This document shows positions 39,526 to 48,959 of a stretch of 64,000 nucleotides of DNA, piece by piece. Positions within the stretch are counted from its first letter, which is position 1. Each line of letters begins with the position of its first letter. Source of the stretch: Prinia subflava (lineage: Eukaryota > Chordata > Aves > Passeriformes > Cisticolidae). Location: positions 3,348,001 through 3,412,000 of the forward strand of contig NC_086259.1 of NCBI RefSeq assembly GCF_021018805.1, given 5' to 3'. Made by a program: the position numbers and the translations under genes. A model generated the notes under the pieces. The model searched no databases. It was not told the origin of the DNA and worked only from the letters and a program-made list of their open reading frames with translations.

Positions 39526-39543
39526 TTGCCTCAAGGGGCACCA
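39526..39543 (-). other. ERV primer-binding site
   Basis: On the minus strand, two bases after the LTR's terminal CA, is TGGTGCCCCTTGAGGCAA. This is an 18-nt TGG-initial sequence as expected for a tRNA 3' end complement. I do not assign the tRNA species. Confidence 0.65.
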
Positions 39544-39545
39544 TC

Positions 39546-40070
39546 TGTCTTGGGGTTTTGCACAAATGGGATGGGACCACTGGGAGACATTCCTTGAGCC
39601 TTTATTGAGGCATCAGTCTCATAACAGGTTGAGACAGTTAAAAGATGACAGCTCATGTCCTGCCAGCAGCAGCCAAAGGGTTCTTTGTCACAGGGCATTT
39701 TAAAGGTTTTCCAGCCAATAGCATATTGCTAAAGCTTACAGACAATTGTTCTAGCCAGTCACTGAAAGCACACGTACACGTGCTTCAAACAGTGCTTGCT
39801 TGTATGCTTTCTATTAACAATACACAATATCCCATTTTTAAGCTTAAAACCTTCTACTATCTTGCTAGGCATATTTTTCTGCAGTCTATCTTAGCCAAGC
39901 CTAAAAACTATTGTTTCTTGTCCTTGCTTGCTGTATCATTGTATCCTTTCTAGTTTCAGGTTTTGCAGCTGCAGCTAACTTGAAGTTACCTGTTCTATCT
40001 GTTTCTGAGTCCTGCTTTCACTTTTTCATAGCTTTCTGAAAGTCTTCTTACTTTTAGTATTTCTCACACA
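39546..40070 (-). mobile_element. ERV 5' long terminal repeat (first type)
   Basis: About 525 bp with TGTGTGAG at its minus-strand start and CCCCAAGACA at its end. An AATAAA in GCCTCAATAAAGGCTC lies at about 39,606-39,599, close to the 3' end as expected for an R/U5 boundary. The primer-binding site and gag follow directly, so this is the 5' LTR of a minus-strand provirus. No matching 3' LTR was found in the window. The right-hand boundary is inferred from the TG dinucleotide and could be off by a few bases. Confidence 0.68.
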
Positions 40071-41777
40071 TTTGAACAAATATGATCTGGGAAGTAGTTT
40101 TCAAACAGAGTAGGCAGAGGCTTCTTGAACCAACTTAAAGTTTAATGAAAGAGTAAACATGGGCTGTAATCAATAAAGTCACTGCTCATTTGTCATTCAG
40201 CTAATATTCCCCATGCAGCCAAAACACAAAAGTAAGTCAGTGAGAGGGATTTTCTACACCTCTTTTGTGAAACAGAATTAAACAGGACTTCAGAACTGGG
40301 CCCATTTCAGGTCAGATCTAAGAGTACAGTGCCTGAAGGAGACACAAAGCTTTGCAAGCTCCAATGTACAGTTTGTAGAAATGTGAGTAATATGGAATCC
40401 AACTTGCCTCAAGTGAAAACTTGAGGGGGTTATAAAATTTAAACAGCAAAGGTAGCCTTCTAATATCCCGAACCAAAGCAAATATATTACATGTGAGAAT
40501 ATTTTCAAGTGGCCTGTTCAGAGGCTGCTAAGGAGGAGTAATCTGTAGTCAAGGTTTCCCTATACAGAGATCACACACACACAATTCCATAGTACAGAGA
40601 AGAACAGGGCATTTTGGAACAGGGCACAGCTCAGCTGGGAGCCACAGATCATGTCAGATATGCATACAGTATTTATTTCTTCACTATAATTTCAGACACT
40701 CTGCTCAGTTTGACTGCTGGAAATGGTAAACTGAGAGTAGTGCCAATAATGAGTGCCTTGATTAGAAAGAAGCTTCAAACAGGTAGTTGCATTCATGCTG
40801 TTGATTTTAGCAAAACTACGCTAATTCTGTTTAAATGTGGAAAACTGCATGAGAGTCAACCAATAAATGTGTCAGCTAGAGAGGGCCACCTTCCACTGGG
40901 AGTTAGAAAAGCAAGGCTTTTCTCAGGATACGGAGCTCACAGGTGTCTAGGAAATACAGCAGGGAACTGATGGAAGGCAGGTCCTGCTGACTACATCAAA
41001 TAGGGGTCAGGTAGCCTCAAGGCACTAACAGTTCCCAAACAGAACTACTATTTCATGTCACTTAAGGTTGTGGCTATGCCCATTAATGCACTGGAACAGA
41101 TTTTCTACATTATCCCAAGTGTCACCTGAAGAGCAATCGTGACACTACAAAGAAACCAGAAAAATCTCCTTTTATTAGCTACTATGCTCCCTCACCAAGA
41201 GAACACTAAACTAGTTGCATTAATAAAATGTATGGCCCCTAGTAAGAACATCCTGTAATATGTTGCATGCAAGCTAGTTTTAGCTCATTTTGCAAGTAGG
41301 ATTAATTTTTAGACATTTCAGACTTTCCTGTTAATATCAGATAATAATGCAGTTTGGTAGACTAATCGGGTTACAGGGAATGTCAGCATGATTTGATTTT
41401 AAATGAGGTGAAGCACGTTACTGGAACTATCACCCTCTTGTTTTGTGAAAGGATGACCTGTGAGAGTGACAGGGTTCACCACATCTCAACAGCTGCAGAT
41501 CTCTACTTCAAGAGCCTTTAAAAAATATGCTTTGTTTATTCTGCTTTATCTCTGACTGACATTTTCTGGCAGCAAGTTATAACATGATTTTTTAAAAGAC
41601 ATGGACTTTGTCTACAATGGATTGTGTAAACAAACACTGTCTAAGAAGATGGTATACAAACTTACCTTTTACACATACACCGCTGACTTACCACCTGCTA
41701 CAACCAAATATCTGATTTGTGTGTTCAGTTAAAAACCCCACTGTTCTACCTAGTCCTTCCCATTAATTTGACTCATG
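40071..41777. other. Intergenic, nothing recognised
   Basis: Ordinary AT-rich DNA between the provirus remnant and the solo LTR. Short frames only; no exon or RNA gene supported. Confidence 0.55.
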
Positions 41778-41783
41778 AGCATG

Positions 41784-42293
41784 TGAAGGAGTATCTCCGA
41801 GACAGTAGAGTAGGCGACAAAGTACCTCTATAAGCAAAGTAGCAGGGGTAGCACGTGGTTTATTGTGAGGGCCTTGCTTGTAGCTGCTGGGCACAGCTAA
41901 AGCAGGCCAGGAGAGCAGGAACCGAGGAACAGAGAGCGAGGTCCCGAATACCGTACATTAAATATCTTTCCAAGTTGAATAGTATGAGTTGGACCAACCA
42001 ATCTAATACAAGATAACATTTACATACAGCCAATAGAAATGTCCCATTACCCAAGGCAAGCAGAAGGGGATTGTTTAATCAAGGGAGCTGGCCCTCAGCT
42101 TAGCAGGAGCATATTGTTAAATCAAGGGGGCTGGCCCTCAGCTTAGCACATCGTTGTTCACAAGCTAATGGCTCTGTACTCTACACCCTAAATCTCAAAG
42201 CATGCTTTCATTTCTATCTCACTTGTTGAACTCATACTCCCAGAATCTAAACCACCATATTTGCAAGGTCTTTCTACTTCATCCTTCCCAACA
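41784..42293 (-). mobile_element. Solo LTR with perfect 6-bp target-site duplications
   Basis: A 510-bp TG...CA element (plus TGAAGGAG...TTCCCAACA) is flanked on both sides by AGCATG, at 41,778-41,783 and 42,294-42,299. Six-base duplications are typical of alpha/beta-type (ERVK-like) integrases. On the minus strand an AATAAA lies near 41,860, so the LTR points left. Its U3 side holds a tandem duplication of about 45 bp containing GGCCCTCAGCTTAGCA. No internal retroviral sequence is present, so the provirus collapsed by LTR-LTR recombination. Confidence 0.85.
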
Positions 42294-42570
42294 AGCATGA
42301 GCTTCCCTTTTGCATCCCCCTCGTTCCCCACATCTCGTTGCTCACAGCAGGGCTTGAGCCCATTTTATTTCTGGTTAATGTGATTAGGTGAGAACCTGGG
42401 ACTGTGATGTCAGTGCATTAGCAGAAGGAAGTAATGCTTCCTGCAGGAAAGATGGCAGTTTTGATCTTCTAGAAGCAAGCCATGATCTGACTGGAAGATG
42501 AAAACAGAGCAAGCCAAACTGCAGCAGTAACACCAACTCATTCTGCAAGAGCATAGTTCAGAGGAGGATT

Positions 42571-42652
42571 ATGGCTCGTGGACTGCAGGTAAGGAGGCAT
42601 AACGTCCTTGTGTTGGTTATTTGCCTGAAGGGAGCTTTGGCTGGGGGAAAAG
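42571..42652 (+). CDS. HPRT-like paralogue, candidate exon 1
   Basis: ATG at 42,571 starts MARGLQ. Two donors are possible. The stronger-looking one (CTGCAG|GTAAGG, ending 42,588) leaves phase 0 and cannot join exon 2 without a stop. The second (GGAAAAG|GTGAGC, ending 42,652) leaves phase 1 and joins exon 2 openly, giving MARGLQVRRHNVLVLVICLK and ALAGGKG. That version has a hydrophobic stretch (VLVLVICL) that canonical HPRT lacks. There is no homology to HPRT1 exon 1 beyond position. An ATG inside the exon 2 upstream region ([18 protein letters not shown]) is another possible start. Confidence 0.35.
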
Positions 42653-44130
42653 GTGAGCTTCAGCAAAAATAGCAGAACATTAGAAATACTGACTAATGAA
42701 AGGCTTTGGTTCTTGTATTTACTGGGCAGAAAAGATGGCTTTCAGAGCACAAGCATCTTGATAGACTCTTTCCTACAGATGCATGACATTATTTGACTTC
42801 AATATACCTATATTCAGGTTCTTTCATTCTGTGCTGATGAAACAATAGTTAGGAATTTGTCTACTGTACAAAATTGCTGTAGTTCATTTTGTTATTTTTT
42901 CCACTTTAATACTTAATGCTGTACATACATTATACTTTATGCTATTACTGCAGAATCCACAGCTCTGTGCTTTTAGCAAGATGGTTTACTGAGTTCTGTA
43001 GAATGTAACTGGTATGTAGATAACCTGTATTTCACTAGAGAAGCTTTGAGCCAGCTCTGAATTTTTCTTTCAGTTAAATCTGTATTTTTAACAAAAGCAG
43101 GGCAGTTTCAGGTGTGACAAAATCGCACAAATCTGAGGGAGTTTTCTTTATTTCTAAACCTCATATATTAATCTTATTCACAATACTTTCTTTCTATTAT
43201 TCCATGCCTGGTTTTGCACCACCACTTTGTAAATGAACAAAGCATCCATCAAGGTCTTGAAGGGAGGTAGAATCCAAAGACACAGATCTGTTTGGGGCCA
43301 GAAGAGAAACCCAAATGGAGATTCTGGAGCCTCTAGACCTGCAGACACCTCTGGGTGCAACAGCCTGAAACCAGCATGTTGAACAAAGAACTGTAATCCT
43401 AAATCCTGGAGGCAGAAGGGTTAAGGTCCAGGTCTGTGGGACGTGGCCATGGCCAGTTCCCAGCCACGCTGAGGAGCACTCTGGTCCAGGGGCAAACAGC
43501 ACATCTGCTTCCCACCTACGGGCACCCTCTGCAGCTTCCCCTCTTCCCAGTGCCATCCCAAAGCTTCTCCTTTGGGGTGCCCCATCTCCCCTGTCCTCTG
43601 AGACAGCTAATGGCCAGAATGTCAAAAGTTCAGCTGTGAATTCATGCTTGGGAGGCAAAGTGTTCTCTTTTACACGGTGGAAAACAATGGTCAAGGTAGA
43701 GCAGCATCCTAGAGTCACATCCTGACTGTAATCCCAATCCCTTGCCTTACATTTTAATTTTCACTTGCCTACCACATAAGCAAGCTACTGAGCTCTGCAG
43801 AAGGGCAGATGGAACAAGAGGGGAGGTTGTTATTGTTTTGTGTGGCTTATTTAATGAATTGATGATGGCCAAGAATTTGTTTCATAATGACTGGGGCAAA
43901 GTACTTGTTATCCATTCACAACTCCGTTCACAGCTCAGCCACCAGCTCCTGAGTTATCAGATTGTGAACTGTTCTTGCAGAAAGATCAAAAACTCTCAGA
44001 AATACTTGTATTTTGACACATTATTGGGAGGGAGGAATTTTTTCTTCACACTACCAGAGACTGGAAGCTTTTTCTTGGATGGTTTTGTTGCTAGTTTTAG
44101 ACCTGCTTCCCTTTTCCTTGCTGCTAAGAG

Positions 44131-44227
44131 GTGAGGAAAGCGGCTACAAGAATCTGTTTTGCATTCCTAAACATTATGAAGAAGATGTAGAAAGAGTCTT
44201 CGTTCCTCATGGACTCATCCTGGACAG
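44131..44227 (+). CDS. HPRT-like paralogue, exon 2
   Basis: Encodes [20 protein letters not shown] and [12 protein letters not shown], clearly parallel to the N-terminal domain of hypoxanthine-guanine phosphoribosyltransferase (..LFCIP.HY..D.ERVFIPHGLI.DR). The acceptor is CTAAGAG with an upstream pyrimidine tract and the donor is AG|GTATGA, leaving phase 2 as in HPRT1. The resemblance is closer to HPRT1 than to PRTFDC1. Presence of introns at the HPRT1 positions rules out a processed pseudogene. Confidence 0.82.
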
Positions 44228-44683
44228 GTATGAGGGAAAACAGGAAAGAACAGGGACAGTGATGCCAATTTTTGTCCCTCCAAAGGAAAAGACTTGAGGT
44301 CCTGGCCTGTGCAGTCCATGAGAAACATGGAAACCCTGCAGCCCTAACACTCCTGTCCTAAAGGCTGGTGCAAGAGGGGTTTATGGAGAGGATTCCTTTA
44401 CCACCCAGTTAAAATTCCGTGTTCCCTCAAAGATCTTTAAGCCCACCTATCCTGCAATATTTAGGTTTGTGGATTAAATCAGCTTGTGCTGTGCCAATAC
44501 ATAACTAACTTTTCTATGACTTGCTGTGGTCACAATTTGCTAGTTATAAAAACCTAACAGCAAGATCACTATTTTACTTGAATATTTCTTAATATACGGA
44601 ATATATGGATAAACAATGATGATATACAGAACACTTTCCTGAATTTCCTTTTTCTTTTTTTTTTTTTTTCTTCCCCCTCCCAG

Positions 44684-44867
44684 GACAGAACACTTGGCTA
44701 GAGATACCATGCAAGACGTGCGAAGTCAACACATTGTTGCACTCTCTATCCATAAAGGGGGCTGTAAATTCTTTGCTGATTTGCTGGATGATATAAAAGC
44801 ACTCAATCAAAATGGTGGTAAATCTCTGCCTGTTACCATGGATTTTGTCAGAACAAAAAGATACTGT
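44684..44867 (+). CDS. HPRT-like paralogue, exon 3
   Basis: The exon is exactly 184 nt, the length of HPRT1 exon 3, between TTTCTTCCCCCTCCCAG and GTAAGC. It encodes [20 protein letters not shown], then [20 protein letters not shown] and [13 protein letters not shown]. The KGG loop involved in pyrophosphate binding (LKGGYKF in HPRT1) is kept as HKGGCKF. No stop or frameshift is present. It is the strongest evidence that the locus descends from an HPRT1 duplication. Confidence 0.9.
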
Positions 44868-45207
44868 GTAAGCAACTGTCTTTTCTCTGGAAAACTGACT
44901 CTCTCTGTAGACTGGCATTCTAAATAGTGGTACTTTGCATGAGAACCCCACAAAAATTGAGTTTATGCATACATTCTGCTGAAATTATGTACTAAAAAAG
45001 ATCTGATTTACTGAGCTGCCCCAAAGGGTGGATATTATACATTCACTGGAATAAACATATACCAGAACACTCAACATGACAAAGCCAGGGGCAGAGCTCA
45101 AATTCCCTCTTCTTGGTAAAAGCAAGAGCAGCATACCTTTCCAACAAATGCAGGATATCACTCTTGGGCATATTTATGTGACTTCCATCTCTTCTTTCTC
45201 CTTCTAG

Positions 45208-45272
45208 AATGATTCACCTGCAGAAAAAATCAGTTTTATTGCAGAGGAACCGTCCACACTAATAATGGGAAG
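45208..45272 (+). CDS. HPRT-like paralogue, exon 4 (one base shorter than HPRT1)
   Basis: Encodes NDSPAEKISFIAEEPSTLIM plus G and a split codon, parallel to the HPRT1 exon 4 peptide. HPRT1 exon 4 is 66 nt and ends in phase 0. Here the only usable donor (GGGAAG|GTATGA) makes it 65 nt, ending in phase 2. Joining to exon 5 gives a stop within four codons (..ATA TGT TAG), and joining to exon 6 also meets a stop. Joining to exon 7, which starts in phase 2, is open. Confidence 0.85.
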
Positions 45273-45807
45273 GTATGAATTAGCATCTGTCACTTTTAAA
45301 GGGAAACAACTGTTGGTGTGTATTTTCCAGGAAATCCATCTTCATTAAGATTTTGATACTGCATGCTTCCAGCCACTTAACACTGATTTAAAATGCTTGG
45401 CTCTTAAACAGTGGATAATTCCCACTGATCTCAGTGGAAACTTGACATGATCAGTAGTGAGTGCTCCCAAAGATCCTGTTCTCCATTTTATCCCAGAACC
45501 CCCAGAACAGAACCGTTCTGAACTGACTCATGCAGGGTGGCTCTAGAATACTAGTGTGTACATGGAGCAATATATAGACCTGATATGGGTGCCTTTACCA
45601 CCCTATTTTCAGCTTCATAAATACTTACAGAAAGACTTAAGAAATCACCAAAGTCAGTAGTTCAAATGACAATCTCCTTTGAAAATCAATGCAACTTCCT
45701 TGTCACCGAGGGGTTTAGGGTGCTTTTCTTGGCTGTGTAATTTCCTGGAAATTGCCATTCAAGTCTTATCTTTTCTTTCCCTTCTTTCCCTATGTAATCT
45801 CTTCAAG

Positions 45808-45825
45808 AATATGTTAGTAGTGGAG
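45808..45825 (+). pseudogene. HPRT-like paralogue, decayed exon 5
   Basis: AATATGTTAGTAGTGGAG, 18 nt, equals HPRT1 exon 5 in length and encodes NMLVVE (HPRT1 NVLIVE), the start of the PRPP-binding motif. The acceptor (CTCTTCAAG) is good, but the donor has become GCACAT instead of GT. The exon is recognisable yet probably not spliced. Confidence 0.65.
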
Positions 45826-46020
45826 GCACATAATGACTGAAGGAAGGGTGGAATGACATGAGTCTTTTTCTACCTTCTTTTCAAATTACTATGTATTACA
45901 TATAAAATAATAATTAATTGTGTTACTGTCCTGCTAGGTTGGTATGCTCTAATTTAATCCACTGATAATCTGGTTTTCCTTTCAAACTTGAAGGCTATTT
46001 TATTTTTTTATCTCTTTCGG

Positions 46021-46103
46021 GACATTATTGAGACTGGTGAAAGAATGAAAGCACTGCTGTCAAAAATAAAAGACAAGAAACCAAGGATGGTAAAAGCTGT
46101 GAG
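46021..46103 (+). pseudogene. HPRT-like paralogue, exon 6 with lost acceptor
   Basis: Exactly 83 nt, as in HPRT1. It encodes DIIETGERMKALLSKIKDKK and PRMVKAV with no stop. The PRPP loop is present as DIIETG, with Glu where the HPRT1 catalytic Asp (DIIDTG) stands. The preceding pyrimidine tract ends TCTCTTTCGG: the expected AG of the acceptor is GG. The donor AG|GTACAC is intact. A cryptic acceptor at GAAG 27 bases upstream would keep an open frame (AILFFYLFRDIIETG) but would need a phase 0 partner. Confidence 0.78.
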
Positions 46104-47091
46104 GTACACGGATACAGCCACTAACTAACATGTGCAGATCATTTGGGTGAAAAGTAGGTGTATGCTGACAGGTACTTGGCTTGAAGTTTGGGAGGGAGGA
46201 AGCCAATGCAGGAAGTAATCCTCATCCAGCTGCTGAAAAATTCAGTGTTTCTTAAACTGGGAAATTTAACCGTGCACTACCATCTTCACTGCTCAAATTA
46301 ATAAGAGTTTATGGCTCTTTCTGTGTAGTCCCTAAAGTCGGATGGATTCCTCGTTTTTACTTTATATTTGAAGGAAATTCATCTCTTTCCATAGGTTTTC
46401 TAACACCACCTCAGCTGCCTCAATACTAGAATGACAACACTCAGAATATTTCTTAATATCCTCAACGGCAGAAGTTTCCAGAATCTCAGAGTGTGTCAGC
46501 ACTTGGAAGATGACCTCAAGTAGCATTCTAGATCTGCTTTTGGTAGATATCTAAAAGGAAATCTTGTGGAATATCCCTGTGTGTGTCATGTAACCACAAT
46601 GCTTAGTGCTTAAACAGTTGCTTTATGCACCAGTTATTCAGACAGTCCTTCTAGTGACTGTCCAGGAGGTTCTCAGTTTCTTCTGAAGTGCACAGGCAAA
46701 CCAAGAATGGATCTGATTCTGCAGAAGAAATTGTCCTTTTCTCCCTCCCTCCCCACTGAAATCATTACCAGCCACTTGCACATGCTTCCCCCTCTGTGCT
46801 CTTCAGCGTCCTGAGGCATTGCTGCCTGGAAGGGCAATGACCTGAGACACAGGATTGAAGGGAACTGAATACAAAGTAGAGCCACTTGGCCATAAAGAAT
46901 GAACCTAGATCAGAGCCTTTGCTTCTCCCTCCACTACAAGGCTGAGCACTACTCCTTTCTGTGCAATAATCTCACTGTTTTAATTTAAGTGCTTGATTTT
47001 GGAAGCTTATGGGGAGATGTGGCAGAAGGGAAGTCCACGGCTTCAAGCAAGATGTATTTTAGAAACCAACCTTCTCTGCTCTGCCTTACAG

Positions 47092-47138
47092 CCTGCTCGT
47101 TAAAAGGACATGTCAGAGTCCAGGTTACAGACCAGACT
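47092..47138 (+). CDS. HPRT-like paralogue, exon 7
   Basis: 47 nt, as HPRT1 exon 7, between CTGCCTTACAG and GTAAGT. It encodes (S)LLVKRTCQSPGYRPD, parallel to HPRT1 SLLVKRTPRSVGYKPD, and keeps the purine-contacting Lys of VKRT. The first codon is completed by two bases (AG) from the upstream exon. Exon 4 or exon 6 can both supply those. Confidence 0.88.
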
Positions 47139-47825
47139 GTAAGTATTGTGTTTTTCTAGTATTTTTTTTTTCCAAAACACAGTCTTACAATTTCACTTCA
47201 GGCAGCACATCTGACAACTGGCACGTAGTTTCATGGAGGCCAAGAGAAATGGGGAGAAACTACATAAAACTTGTGAACTAATGACCAGCTGTGCCATCCT
47301 GAGACCTCATGACCACCTTCTTTTCTTCCCCTGGTTGGCCTGAGTGCAGCTTTAGCTATTTGATACACAAATTTAACTGTGTAGATAGTTGAAACAGAAT
47401 CAAACCTTAACTGTTTTGCTTTGCTTTGACCCTAGAGGGCATTTGTTTTGACTGCATTATTAAAACTTGCCTGGTTTCCAAACTGAAAAGTCCTACTGAA
47501 TCAGACTTCATCTACTCTGACTCAAGTAAAATCTCATTCCTTGTCTCCTCTGCAAGGACTAACTCATAACTAGGTTTTAAACAATTAATTTGTTAATAAA
47601 AATCATCCTCTTAACACCTTAATGATATTACTGACTGATGGGAATGGTTTAGATTCTAACCTCTGTCATCAATTGACAGCTCAGATTCTTAAGGAAGCAC
47701 CCTGAAAGAGGTGATGCCTATTAGCTGTTATTATACTCTTAGCTCAAGTGTGTGCTGGATACGAATCACGCACTTAAAAGGTACTTACACCACCAAAGTA
47801 TAGAAAGAATTGTATTTTCTTACAG

Positions 47826-47902
47826 ATACATGCTTTGAAATTCCAGATAAAACTGTGGTTGGATATGCTCTTGGCTATAATGAATACTTCAGAGATCTGA
47901 GT
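47826..47902 (+). CDS. HPRT-like paralogue, exon 8
   Basis: 77 nt, as HPRT1 exon 8, with good splice sites. It encodes [20 protein letters not shown] and YFRDLS. The sequence is very close to HPRT1 except that the metal-binding Asp in GYALDYNEY is Gly here (GYALGYNEY). In HPRT1 that Asp helps bind magnesium and pyrophosphate, so loss argues against normal phosphoribosyltransferase activity. Confidence 0.9.
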
Positions 47903-48519
47903 GTAAGTACATGCACATTCCTCCACTGCCAGGTATCAGGTACCTACCCACCACAGGTACCCAGCAAGAATATTTGTTTCTACTCAGAGCTTCTCAACAA
48001 TTTAAACCCCTTCAATTCCAGCTAGAAACTTGCACTAAAAGAGCACAACCACTTTTAAGGTGCCAAGTTGGTAATGCAATGTAGGTGCATAAGAAATGTT
48101 TGTGCTTCACCTTTCTGTAATTCCACTCCACAAGTGTCATGGCTCAGCCATGCTGCAGGGCATTGTGAACCCCCAGGATGGTGAGCAGCATACAATGTGC
48201 TGCCCCATCTGAAAATAAAATAACTTGTAATTTGACTTTATTTGGATATTTGTCTGTCTTAGTTCAATCCTGTGTTGCTCTTCTGTCACCAAGTCTTTGA
48301 AGCGCTGGGCAGGGATTCTGTGGGAAGGTTTTCCACACGCTTAGGGATAACGTGTCTGTAAGACCTCTCTTCCCTTATTCCATTACAGCCTCCTTAGGCT
48401 GCACAGAGTAGGAGACTTGGAACCACCATCAAGTAATAGGGTTGATCTTTTTGTCCTTCCTTTGTTTTCAAAAGCACTTTCTTAATTCTGGTTAACTTGG
48501 AAAGCTTTTCCACTTCTAG

Positions 48520-48834
48520 GTCCTTTTACTAAGACAAACCAGTTCTGCTGAAGACACAATCTGTGCTATTGCTCAGCAGTATGAAGGAGTATGCAGTAAT
48601 TTAACAAACCTAAGTTCTTTAGACTATATAAACCTATATATTACAGATAAACTTGGAAAGAATATTAAAATCTCGAGTTTACTGCAAGTAGGAAACTTGC
48701 AACAGTTATGGTTCTATTGTGTTTTTATTACAATGCTGGGAATACAACTGCAAATCAGTCCTACATTTCATTTGAAGATAGAGGTTAACAAATGTTGTAC
48801 TTTTTTTTTTTTTTTGGCCACATCTGTGTTCTGA
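48520..48834 (+). CDS. HPRT-like paralogue, candidate terminal exon
   Basis: After acceptor TTTTCCACTTCTAG the phase 0 frame reads VLLLRQTSSAEDTICAIAQQ and stays open for 104 codons, through a T15 tract, to a TGA at 48,832. The first dozen residues align loosely with the last HPRT1 residues (V..I..TG.A pattern). If so, the HPRT1 stop has been lost and the tail is new. The last 80 bases lie in a duplicated segment (see repeat entry). The exon call is uncertain. Confidence 0.27.
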   Translation, partial: VLLLRQTSSAEDTICAIAQQYEGVCSNLTNLSSLDYINLYITDKLGKNIKISSLLQVGNLQQLWFYCVFITMLGIQLQISPTFHLKIEVNKCCTFFFFLATSVF

Positions 48835-48893
48835 AAGAGAATGCCAAAGAGAAATACAGCCCGTGATAATGTCAGTCTTCTGGAGCACTAATT
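48755..48893. repeat. Direct repeat, left copy
   Basis: The segment runs from TCCTACATTTCATTTGAAG through a T15 tract to GATAATGTCAGTCTTCTGG. It is repeated at 50,543-50,683 with about three quarters of bases equal, including TGCCAAAG[A/G]GAAATACAG. The two copies flank the CpG island and the minisatellite. Origin unknown; possibly a transposon fragment or a segmental duplication. Confidence 0.75.
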
Positions 48894-48959
48894 CCTGGCT
48901 GCTGATGAGGTGGTAAACCATGACACCAGGAAATGACTTCTGCTTGTGTGTCCCTGAGA

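Larger units (their letters stand above)
42653..48519. other. Introns of the HPRT-like gene
   Basis: Introns of about 1.5, 0.46, 0.34, 0.5, 0.2, 1.0, 0.7 and 0.6 kb. They hold ordinary unique DNA with long pyrimidine tracts before exons 3 and 6. A GC-richer patch at 43.3-43.7 kb has open frames on both strands but no homology I can see. Confidence 0.6.

Noticed and set aside
42571..48834. Processed pseudogene of HPRT1
   Set aside because: Introns stand at all the HPRT1 positions and exon lengths match, so the copy arose by DNA-level duplication.
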